Part shown: positions 12,301 to 24,300 of the stretch, in pieces | How positions within the stretch are numbered: position 1 is the first letter of the stretch | Layout: each line of letters opens with the position of its first letter | DNA from: Amborella trichopoda | Taxonomy: Eukaryota; Streptophyta; Magnoliopsida; Amborellales; Amborellaceae | Length of the DNA stretch: 64,000 nucleotides | Assembly (NCBI RefSeq): GCF_000471905.2 | Contig: NW_006494916.1 | Coordinates: 921,399 to 985,398, forward strand | Direction of reading: 5' to 3' | The notes under the pieces: model-generated | Database searches by the model: none | Told to the model about the DNA's origin: nothing | Seen by the model: only the letters and a program-made list of their open reading frames with translations | Made by a program: the position numbers and the translations under genes

Positions 12301-15300
12301 TTTGAGCCGCAAGGCAAGCACTTAGGAGAGGATCTTGTAAATGGAGTTGATGAGGCTTATTGGGCGAAAGTCCATGAGCTCTTCAGCACCTTTCACCTTG
12401 GGGACCAATGTAATGAAAGTTGCATTCACTGCTTTGTGGATTATCCCCAGGTGGAAGAACTCTTCAAAGAAATTGAGAAATCCATTTCTTAAGGAATTCC
12501 AGAACACCTTAAAGGGAGCTATAGGGAACCCATCAGGTCTCAGTGCTTTATCTTGCCCTAAATCTGACAGAGCGGCCAGAACTTCAGATTCTGAGAATGG
12601 ACGTTCAAGCCAGGCGGCTAGGTGTCCAGGAAGGGTGAGAAAAGGGAGGTCTGTCATCCTGGGTTTAGGACCCAAGGGGGCAGTATAGAGGTATTGGAAG
12701 AAGGATTCAACTTTTGGGCGTTGGTCTAAAGATGTGTTAGCTACCTTGATGGAAGAGATGGAATTGTCTCTTCGCCGACAGTTGGCAATCCTGTGGCAGA
12801 ACCTGATATTGAGATCTCCGGATTTCAGCCACTTCACTCTGAAGCGTGGGAACCAAGAGATCTCTTCTTTTTAAAGGCCGGAAAAATATTCTAGTTTGTG
12901 GAGGGTTCTGCTTTGGATTTCGGAGTGAGACAGAGGTTGAAAATTCTAAACCGAGAACTTTGGATAGGAAAACCTAGAAAGCCTTACAATGTGTAATGAC
13001 ATACCAAGAAATAAAAAGTCAAGCATATGTAAAATGAGGTCAGCATCCACAAGTTTCCATATGGGAATGGTTCCTAAAGACTATAAGTCAACTAATCAAA
13101 CCCATTCTAAAATGAAGTTCAAGAAAATTTGGAAGAAGCATATGTTATGTACCAAGTTCATCTTAGCAACAACCATGGAAGAGCAAACAGAGCATCCCTA
13201 TAATACAATCAAAGAAACCATTTTATAAGGAAATCAGCATGGCAAAACCTACTTGAGTCATCATCTGCCCATTCTTAAACCAGTTAACTACCTTTTTTGC
13301 CTATCCCACCTCATAGTTAAGAAAATCATTTTACAGCATGAGCTTACTAGGTTCTATACCCCCTCCACCCCAACACACCCCCCCCCCCCCCCTTCCTTTA
13401 TTTTTCCCCCTTTCCCGCCCCAAAAAAGAAATAAAAGAATGAACACCAATTTCAATGAGAAACGAAAAGCATCTTGATTCCATCATATTAATGCGAAAAA
13501 ACCTTTTGCGTTTGTAGCAAAAACTATTTTGTTGTATTTAATGCTCTCAAAATTCCAGGCAAGAGACAACATGTGTTTTTACATGGGAATTAAATTGAGC
13601 AAGTACTCTTTTTTGATATCTCATTCCTTTTGGAATTGTTTAATATTGTTTTGGTTTAAACCAATGATTTAAAAATCGCCGAGTCGAACCGAACTCGCCC
13701 GGTTTGACTTGAGAATCGGCACAGGCCGTGCCGGTTCCAGCACAAAACCGGGAACCGCCCGGTTCTAGAACAGAACCGTCGGTTCTCTCCTGGTTCTAGC
13801 GGTTCCCCCTCAGTTCTAACCGGTTCCCTCCCTATTCTAACGGTTCCCTCCCAGTTCTAGCCGGTTCCCTCCAGGTTCCAGCCTTCACACATGTGTACAC
13901 ATCACGTGTGCCACACACACTACTCACACATGTTTGTACGTGTGACACGAGCCGTACACACTCCCACACGTGCCACACGCACGTGTGTGCATCACGTGTG
14001 CCACACGCACCACTCCCACACGTGTGTACGTGTAACATGAGCGGTACACACTCCCACACGTGCACCAGTTCAAGCCTCAAAAACACCTTCACACGTAAAT
14101 GCTCGTCACACGTGCGACACACACCATTCCCACATGTGCATATGTGCCACACGTGCGACACACACATACACGTACAGGTCACACATGCGACACACCACTC
14201 CCACATGTGCCACGCACATGCACATGTGCATGTGCACTGATGCCCTAGTGTTTTCACATTTGCATTAATCTTCCAATTACATAGTTATTTATATAGCATA
14301 TTTGAATACTCATCCTTCGATGTGGGATAATTCTCAAACATCATTAAATGAAAACATAATGTAAATATATGCTATTAATAAGCAATTTTAAACACATATG
14401 TTAAGGAGGCATGATGGTTATCACTAATGTTATTTGTTTTGACACCTCAAGTTCGAATCCCCTCTTGGTCCATATAATAATTATCCCTTCTTGAGCTAAT
14501 TTTTGTTCCCCCTTGGGCATATAATAAATTAAAGTGTTTTTTTCAAAATTTGTACGTATTTTATTAACNNNNNNNNNNNNNNNNNNNNNNNNNNNNNNNN
14601 NNNNNNNNNNNNNNNNNNNNNNNNNNNNNNNNNNNNNNNNNNNNNNNNNNNNNNNNNNNNNNNNNNNNNNNNNNNNNNNNNNNNNNNNNNNNNNNNNNNN
14701 NNNNNNNNNNNNNNNNNNNNNNNNNNNNNNNNNNNNNNNNNNNNNNNNNNNNNNNNNNNNNNNNNNNNNNNNNNNNNNNNNNNNNNNNNNNNNNNNNNNN
14801 NNNNNNNNNNNNNNNNNNNNNNNNNNNNNNNNNNNNNNNNNNNNNNNNNNNNNNNNNNNNNNNNNNNNNNNNNNNNNNNNNNNNNNNNNNNNNNNNNNNN
14901 NNNNNNNNNNNNNNNNNNNNNNNNNNNNNNNNNNNNNNNNNNNNNNNNNNNNNNNNNNNNNNNNNNNNNNNNNNNNNNNNNNNNNNNNNNNNNNNNNNNN
15001 NNNNNNNNNNNNNNNNNNNNNNNNNNNNNNNNNNNNNNNNNNNNNNNNNNNNNNNNNNNNNNNNNNNNNNNNNNNNNNNNNNNNNNNNNNNNNNNNNNNN
15101 NNNNNNNNNNNNNNNNNNNNNNNNNNNNNNNNNNNNNNNNNNNNNNNNNNNNNNNNNNNNNNNNNNNNNNNNNNNNNNNNNNNNNNNNNNNNNNNNNNNN
15201 NNNNNNNNNNNNNNNNNNNNNNNNNNNNNNNNNNNNNNTTTTTTTTTTATGAGATGCAAATTTAATACGTAAGTTTATACAGGGAAAGAGCATCTCAATA

Positions 15301-18300
15301 TTCACAAAGATAAAAAAAACTGAAAGTTAATAATGTAGTACCCTCATTTCTTATCGGATTCCTAAAAAACAACATTTATAATGAATTTTAATAATTTTTT
15401 CGGATTTTTTTGAAGCTTTAATCCCACTGATTCAGCCGATTCCCGATCCGGATCGTCGATTCGCCGATCCGGATCGGTTTTGGAGGTGCCCGATCCGGGT
15501 CACCGATCCGCTTTTTAAATCATTGGTTTAAACTGTAAGCTTAAAGATCTACAGACTCACCAATATATTTTTGAATTGTTTAATTAATTAAGCTCATCAT
15601 ACCCTAAGTCTGAATCCCAAATTTTTCCCGATCTTGAGCAACTAGAAGATAAGGGCAGACCACTTCATCCCCTTAATTGCTTGATATGAAGCCTTGCGAG
15701 ATCTGAAGTGATCACGCTTGCCCCTTAAAATAGAAAAAGTAAAGGAATTAAGAAGTGGGTGAAAGATGAAGGGTAGATAGAAAGAAGGAAATAGAAGAGA
15801 TAAGAAACAACAGTAAATAGTAGGAGCTGGCAATGGAAAAAGAAAAGAAAGACAAAGGTGCGCACGCCCTACTTCATCGCCCTCTCTCTTCTTCACATGG
15901 GAAGAGATAAGAAACAAAAGTAAAGGGTAGGAGCTGGCAATGGAAAAAGACAAGAAAGACAAAGGTGCATGCGCCCTACTTCATCACCCTCTCTCTTCTT
16001 CACATGGGACCAAGTAATCTACGAAAGTTGGCACTCCACCTTAACCCTAAAAATCTTCAACTTCCTAAATGATCATATATCGATAAACTCTTCTCCACGA
16101 GTCTTTAAAGTAAAGTCATAGTTATTTCCATTCAATTGTCATATGAGTCATGACCATTAGCCATTCGAGATCCTACGTTGTTCATGAGAGCTTCCATGCG
16201 AATGGGCGATATTCCTTAGAGAAAACCTGGAGATTTACCTCTATTTGCATCTTTTGAAAGAAGGGAAAACAAAAAAAAAAAAGTAGAGAAAGAAAAGCAA
16301 AGGCATGACCAGATGCTAAAAATGGACCACTATTAAAAAGTTTGCGAAACCTGGAAGGGCAAGATGAAATCCTTATAAGGCTCCAAGAATAAGGAAAACG
16401 AGCTAAAAACAAACTTAAATTTGAAGGATAGGTGATTGTTTGACCCTTAAACGGGTGTGAATGTAGGGTGTATTATGAACTATAAACTCAACTAGGGAAG
16501 AAGATCACAAATGGTGAAGTGGGTATGCCAATCTATCCTCCCTTGTGGAGCCTTCTGTACTCTGTAAAGTACTCTGTAACCTAAGGAATGTATTGGAATG
16601 TATTGTCAATAGTCAAGGGCCTGACAAGGAACAGAACATTGAAAGACACCATTGTGATATGCCCTTTGAAAAGAATACTTATAAGTACTGAATAACTAAA
16701 TCATGGGAAGTGAAGTTGCATTCCAATCGTTGGCACATTGAGTTATGAAGCTAATCTATGTGTATGCAATGAGCAATTACTTCATTGAATCGTTGGTGTC
16801 ACAGGATATAATTTGAAAAGTTTCCATAGGATTGACAAGTGTGCTTAAGAACAACCACTCAAAGAACATCTACATCAACATGTCTCCAATGGTCACAAAA
16901 ACGAAACCTCACCAGAAAACTAAAAAAGCATTCATGTTAGGACACCGACACTCGTTAAACCTTCAATTAAAGTGACCACTGATTGAAACTTCCACAAGAT
17001 CAATCCAGTGCACTCTATGCCCATTCACGTATTTCAAATAGAACAATTATAAGGATACTTTGCAAAGTTTTTAGTATTCTGACTCTGATCATGGAATCTT
17101 TGCTAGGGAATACTTTGTCTAAAATACTTGAGTGGACTTTGAGTGCATTGGTTGTTGAACTTGTGGAAGTTTCAATCAAGTGTTTCAAATAAATTTTTTG
17201 TCATGCTCCAAACATTCTTTCACAACATAAGCCAAAATAGACCTCCCATCGACTAGCAAGTTCCACTTTGATGCAGTGACTCTTTCAGCAACCTCAGTAA
17301 TAAAGCTAATGTCAATGATCAAACTTACTAATTCACACCATTAATGGACACAGGAAGTGAAGGAGGTAAGAGTAGAAGATAACAAAGAGTGATGCAAACA
17401 AAAATACTCTGATAACCCTTATGTTAGTGGGATGCCAACAGAATAAGTATATACAAGATAATGAGGATAATGTGACAAAAATACGCAAGATAACTCCTGT
17501 GGCCATTTGGATGCACTTACTGATTGCACTGATACAGATGGAAGTGAGAGGAGAAGGAATTGAGAAACATAATAAAATTAATATAGTGAAGTTGATGCCA
17601 AGGAATTACTATGATAACCCCTGCAGCAGTTGAACCAAACACACTGATTACACTTCTATTAATGGAAGTGGGAATTGAAGATGCTGCAAGAGGAGACAAA
17701 TTTGGAAATTATTCCCTCTAAAGTAGAGTTTTCTCATGAAATTCGTAGCTCAATGGTCTTAGTATATGAAGACAAATATAGGCTCATGAATGATCAAGAT
17801 GAGGGGAGGATATATCCACACATGCTTTGAACCAACTCTTCCCGTCAAACCATAACATCTTTTACCCCGGATCTAAGTAAGCTACCGAGGGTGTGCTAGG
17901 AGAGCACACACCATGACAAAGGCATGCATAAAAGACAGGTTGAATGGCTCCATAATAAACTTGATAGACGAAGGTAGAAACCAATCTTTGAATAATCATG
18001 GCTGTGCTCAAATACCAATAGCCAGTAAGTAGGTTGTGTTAGACTCTTTTTTTTAACTTTATTGATGAGAGCACTCGAGTAGTATCATACCTTCTCTAAC
18101 ATATTAAAATAAACTGGAATGGAACTGATTTAATATACACTACATTTCTTCTTGACTTTTTAATCATACACATGGTGTCAAAGTTGGGTATATCCTAGTC
18201 ACACTTTGCATAACTTCGATCCCTCAATAACTGTAGAAGCAAAAGGTTTCTTACTAAGATCTTTATGTAGAATTATCAAGTTCTTCTCAATCACTATTTC

Positions 18301-21300
18301 ATCATCATCATTATCTAAGCCTTATCCCAACTATTTAGGGTTAGCTACACGAATCTTGTTCCACCATTCTACTCTATCAAGGAACATACCCTCAATCAAA
18401 CCATTAGTCACCATATAACTTTTCGCTACTTCCATCCATGTCTTTTTTAGTGCTTTCCCTTTTGCCTAGGCAATAAGATGAGTGCATATCGCCCAAGCCT
18501 AGGCGCCCAAAAAAAGCGGATATCCCTGAGAGCCCGCCCAAGGCCTACGCCTCTCCTAGGGGCGGAAATGCCCCTCGTTGAGCGTATTTTTGGGTCATTT
18601 TTTTAATACTAATGGTGCAAATTTGTGGGTTTTAAGTTCAATTGAAACCTAAAACCCATTAGAGCCTATTTTAGAGAGAGAAAAACCCAAAAAAAAAAAA
18701 AATTCTACTGGGCCTCGTAGGTTCTAGGTGCCCGCCTAGGCACTGAGCGGCTTGGACCCCCCCCGACCCCCTCTAGGTGCCGCCTAACACTTTTTGAAAC
18801 ACTGACTCATACTGTGGATATGTTGTTTCTTGACTGACCAGCATTCCGTTCCACCAAGCATGGCTGGTCTTACAGTCGTCCTATAGAATTTCCCCTTCAA
18901 TTTCATTGGCATTGTAGCAATCACATAAAACTCCAAATGCACATCTCCATTTCGTCTACCGAACTCTAATTCTATGCGTGACATCTTCTTCGATCTCTAC
19001 ATTCTCTAGGATTATCAACCCAAAGATATAAAAAATAATCTCTTTTAAGCATTTCTTACCTATCAATCTTAACTACTTCCTTGTTTCTACTCCTGTTATT
19101 ACTAAACTTGCATTCCATGTATTATGTCTTAGCTCGGTTAATTTTAAAACCTTTAGATTCTACAGTATCCATCAAAAGTCCTAACTTCACGTTAACACTG
19201 CTTCTAATCTCGTCAATCAAAACTATATCATAAGCGAACAACATACACCACAATACATCATCCTGTATATGCCTAGTTAACTCGTTCATAACAAAACAAA
19301 GAAATAGACCCCTAATGCAAGCCTACTGTCACTGAAAACTTACTTGTCTTTCTAATAGCTGTTCTCACAGTAGTTAGTGCTCCCTCGTATATCTCTCATC
19401 ATTTAAATATATCCACTAGAGACTCATTTCCTTCACAACATGCACCAAATTAACTATAGGTACCATATTCTATGCTTTCTCTAAATCAGTAAAGACCATG
19501 TGGAGGTCTTTTTCCTTCGACTTAAACTTCCCAAATCAATTGCCTAAGTCAGAACATAGCCTTCATTGTTGACCTCCCTGGCATAAAACCGAACTGATTT
19601 TCTGACACTTTTGTTTCATTTATTCGTTGCTCAATCACTCTCTCCCACAACTTCACAATGTGGCTCATAAGTTTGACCCTTTGATAGGTCTTACAATTCT
19701 GTATGGCTCCCTCTGTTCTTGCAAATACATACCGCAATATTTTATCTTCATTCGTCAGGCATTTTCTATGTTCTATTCATAATAGTTCTACCATGGATTT
19801 GTCTAGCACTGAGCCATTCTTATAAAGGTGCCACACCTGGCTTGTGCTCTCAGAGCATCTCCTTAGCAAGACTCTCATATTGTAGGAGAATGATGTGGTG
19901 ATTTGACATCACAGCTTCTTTCAATATAATCTACCCTCGACATATTTTTATCATCAATGAACTTGTATGGGTCACCACGCATTAAGATGATTGAGTTATA
20001 AATTACATGAGAAAACTCGCCTTCAAATAGGTTGGCCTTCCATATTGTCTCCTCCCTCATCTTCTTCAATTTCCACTTCCATTGTGGACTTGCAATTGGT
20101 TCTCAATGGCCGCAGGGGTTATCACAAATATTTCCTTTGCGTAATTCTCGTTATAGCTTTTACTGAATGTTCTTGTCCTTCTCCACTTCTAATTCCATCA
20201 CTGGACAAATGATAAGTCCAACATAATGGCCGCGAGGGTAATCATAAAGATTTCCTTGGCATCATCCTCATTATTTATTCTGCTTCATCTTATTCGCTCT
20301 TTCCCAAGTTCATTGGCAATGGTACAACCTCAAAGACAAATAGTGGACTACCCATATTCCCCCAGCGTGATATGATAGCCTTAACCCCAAACTTCTCATA
20401 CCAATAAAGCCAAAAAAGAAAATGGAAAACTTAGAATTTTATTACCCTCATAACAAGACAACATATTTTGTAGTTCTCATCGAAAAGCGGGTAAAACTTG
20501 AAAATAGGCAAAAAAGCGTGATGGACAAATCTATTTGGGATAGGTTTTTTTATAGTCACACTAAGCTAGAAAGTTATTTCAGTGAGCTAGCATGTGTGAG
20601 TGTTTTTTTATAGTCACACTAAGCTAGAAAGTTATTTCAGTGAGCTAGCATGTGTGAGTACCAAGCAACGATCAAGTAGGAGGGCTCTCCAACAAATAAT
20701 TGCAGAAGTTTTTTTCACCACGGTGATGCATGAAAAAATTATTTTTATTTTTAGTTCTTATTTAATTTCAAAGGATATATATTTTAATATTAGTTTTAAG
20801 GTTTATATTTAATGTTTTTAAGTTTTTAGCGATTCTAGGGTTTTTCTTATATTTTTATTTACTATTCACTGGTTACTGTTCATTTTACTTTTCACATGTA
20901 ATGGTCATGTATTATTGTTCACATGGTATTTTAGGAATTTTAGTATTATTTAAGGACATTTCAGAGTCTTAAATATTTACTTGGGTCTAAAGTTAATTTT
21001 AAGGTTTCATAGGCTTATAAAAGGTTGGATGTCAATTTTTGAGGTGCTTATGTTATTTGGAATGAATGTTAATTTATGAAAGAATAAAGTTTTTCTTCTT
21101 GTGGCTTGATTTGCACCCATGCCTTTTCTCTATAATTGCTGAATTTTACTCATTTGAAGATTTCAGAAATAGGTGGATTCAATTTCCTAGCTTTCCTTCC
21201 TTGCATCAAGTGGTATCAAAACTCAGGTGAACCCTATCTGGTTAGGGTTTGTGATTTCAACAAACCCATACCCACATATCCACTTCATGATCCCAAAAAT

Positions 21301-24300
21301 GATGAAATTGTGGAACTTAAAAGGCAAGTTCAACAACAGGTACAGCAGTTTGCGAGCATCATTCATGGGCATGAAAGTGACCTTTCCGCCCAAGAAGATG
21401 TTGAGTGCCACTTTTTTCATCGTCATGGTTCGTGTGAAGAGTCGAGTGAAGAGGAAAGTGATAGAAGACCTAGAAAGGAACATCACTCTAGGGTTTTTGA
21501 TTTGAAGGATGACACTTCTTATTTTGATATAGGTTGTAGATTGGGATTTGCCACTAATCTTACATATATACTCATATGACCAACAAGATCACTTAAGAGA
21601 TTCAATCTATAATAAGGATTAAGATGAAGATGACGATGTTTTGGAAGAGGATCTTGCTCGTTAAGAATACGGAGAGAAGGCAATAGGGGCTGATCAAAAT
21701 CACGGCCTTTGAAGATCATAAGGATATTGAAGAGGTTGAACATTTAACAGATTTAGGGCATTGGAATCAGAGTAGCACAAAGGAAGCGTGGTCGACTCAT
21801 AAACCACAAATTGTGGTCCTGGTTTTATAGTGTGATGAAATATATGTCGAGAAAGTCTCTAAAGGCCAAAAAATTGAGTTTCAAGCTTCCTATACAATTG
21901 TCAATGCGAGTTCAAGGATAGCCAAATTTGACAAGCTTGTATCAGTTCCTTATTATTATACATACTAGAATTCCTTTCTTGGGGATTTCTTCTTACCACA
22001 AATAGTATTTGAGCTAGAAAGAAGAAAGTTGAAGAAGTTAATTTTGATGCTAAATGCATCTTAGCACACTTCAAATCTCAAGGACAAGCGGGGAGAATGA
22101 TGCAGGACAAATTATTCTTATTTTTAATTTTTATTCAATTTTAAAGGATATATATTATGATTTTAGTTTTAGGGTTATTTTTTGGGTTTTTAAGTTTTTT
22201 TAGGATTCTAGGGTTTTTCTTATATTTTTATTTATTTGTCAAGGTTACTATTCATACTTACTATTAACGGCTACTTGCATGTTATTGTTCACAGGTATTG
22301 TTCACATGTTGCTGTTGCTGTTCACATGAGCATTTTTTAAATTCTAGTATTGTTTAGGGATATTTTAGAGTCTTAAACGTCTACTTTCACAAATTAATTT
22401 TAGGGTTTCATAGGCTTATAAAAGGTTGGATATAAAATTTGGGATGCTTATGTTATTTGAAATGAATTTTATTTTATAAAAGAAGAAAGTTCTTCTCTTG
22501 ACTTTATTTACAGCCATGCCTTTTCTTGATAATTACTGATTTTTGCTTGTTTGAGGTTCAGTAAAAAGAAATATTCAATTTCCCATCTTTCCTTCTAGCA
22601 GCACACGGTTAGATCTTCCACATCATTGGGATAGGAAGACCCGTGGGAACTTGGTAGCCAGTTAACAACAGTGGAACTCCTGTAACAATTCATGGGATGG
22701 CCCTCATCCTTTAAGCATTCCATATACGCCAAAGATGCTGTCAACTGCTAGTTGCATGTATGCCAATGGCAGCAATTGACTGTGAAATAGAAAATCTGCA
22801 AATTGACTATATGGAATAGAAAAAGCAACCAAGTGGAATGAGTGCCATAAAAAAACAAAAAATTCACACAGGCAGATAGACAAAAGAAGAACATGGACAA
22901 GAAAGAGAATGAATCAAACAAAAAAAAAAAAAAATTGAAACTTTACATAAGTAACAGAACACCCAGAGATGGTCAAGTTTCAAGCTTAAAAGCTCTAGCC
23001 CAACTAAACTTAGATGAGTTACTTCTTTATACAAGGAGCGCAACTGTTTTATCAATGGACTTTTCACTCTAGTGCAATGTTTGATAATAAGTCCTGCATG
23101 AATAATAGGATCCAGTTTATATTATAAGTTGGCACCAACAGTCATCCACTGTAAAAACTCTGTTGACTGTTGACTATTAATTATTCATGATAATGATGGT
23201 AATGCGTAATGATCAAGCAGGACAGCACCCAACAAACATAGCAGGAATTTCTTCCACGACTGTAATATTTTTTGCATCATCTTCATATTGTTGGTCCCTA
23301 AAGCTTGCGCTCCAGAAAATAAGGGAAATCTAATGGTGGAGGAAGGAACTCCCACAATGATACCTCGCATTAACAAAGTCCATAAATCAAACTCCTTCCA
23401 TGAAGCATTAGAGTCGTTTATCCATCACCAAAGAACTCCCACAACTATACCTTGCACTGACAAAGCCAATAAAACAATGCCTTCCCATGAAGCTTTAGAT
23501 TTGTTAAATTAACCCACCCCAAATTTGCTTCTCATGAGACACGCCCAGTGTTCTTTATAGAAATAGAAGCAATAGAATTGACTAATTTAACAAATATACA
23601 ATTAACTAGTGCCTAAAATTTCACAAACATTCATGAAACTAAGTCCATAAAAGGGGGAATTTTATTTTGGGCCAACAAATAACATTTTGTGAGTGGTCCT
23701 CACTAACGCATAGCACTCTAAAACTCCTAAAAAGTATCTGAGAACCTAAAAGATCCACATAACATTTAACTATTTCTGCTTAATATTTTCCTTTTTGGCA
23801 GAATCTTCTCCTCATCAAGTTACTAACAGCACCACCAAACCAGTTCAATCATTCCCACGAAAATTATGCCTCAACAGAAAAGGACAAGGAGTAATTAGCA
23901 TGGGCATTGTTTACATTCCAACTAAAGCAATCATCAAAGTCAATCTTCACATAGATAGCGGGAGGAAGAGCACTAGGATCAAAGTTAATCTTCCAGGAAA
24001 TTCATTTAGCAGAAATTCATTGGTTGTAAATTGAATATTTTTAATATTGCTTCTTTCCAGTGGTACCTCTTTCTAGTCATGTAATATGTGTCAGAAATTA
24101 GTACAACTGAAACTTTGATTTAAAAAGAAAATGTATAGGATTCGTAACTTCATAGTACATTAAAGGAGGTACTTTCGGTACAACCACTATTAGGACAAAC
24201 ATACTTTCTTCATGGATTCAAATAAGCACCTGACAAAATAAAAAGAAAAGAAAGCTAGGCCCTGAGTTTATCTATATGAGTTTTCAAATCCAACACTGCA

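Larger units (their letters stand above)
13662..15525 (+). mobile_element. hAT-like non-autonomous element, copy A, with an assembly gap
   Basis: The element is flanked by a perfect 8-bp duplication GTTTAAAC (13654-13661 and 15526-15533), the size made by hAT transposases. The left end CAATGATTTAAAAATCGCCG and the right end (other strand CAATGATTTAAAAAGCGG) are inverted repeats. Behind them lie GC-rich arms: GGTTCC/GGTTCTAG repeats on the left and CCGATCCGGATCG repeats on the right. Inside are a CACGTG-rich array, a tRNA-like segment and the gap 14569-15238. No transposase is visible, but the gap hides part of the core. Copy B at 46264-47903 is the same family, inverted. Confidence 0.8.

Noticed and set aside
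12990..13000. GTAATGA as target duplication of the intron-2 L1 (also near 9612)
   Set aside because: Seven bases only, with mismatching neighbours, so it may be chance.
13832..14257. Cysteine-rich open frame resembling a metallothionein or secreted peptide
   Set aside because: It is the translation of the CACGTG/CACACA array. Both strands give open frames, and no start context or family motif is present.
14403..14470. Functional tRNA gene
   Set aside because: Only box-like motifs are present. I could not pair an acceptor stem or place an anticodon loop convincingly in either copy.
14529..15305. Long open frames across the N run
   Set aside because: They consist almost wholly of unknown residues from the assembly gap.
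21136..21579. A host gene with a coiled-coil protein
   Set aside because: It lies between matching LTRs with primer site and purine tract, so it is gag-derived.
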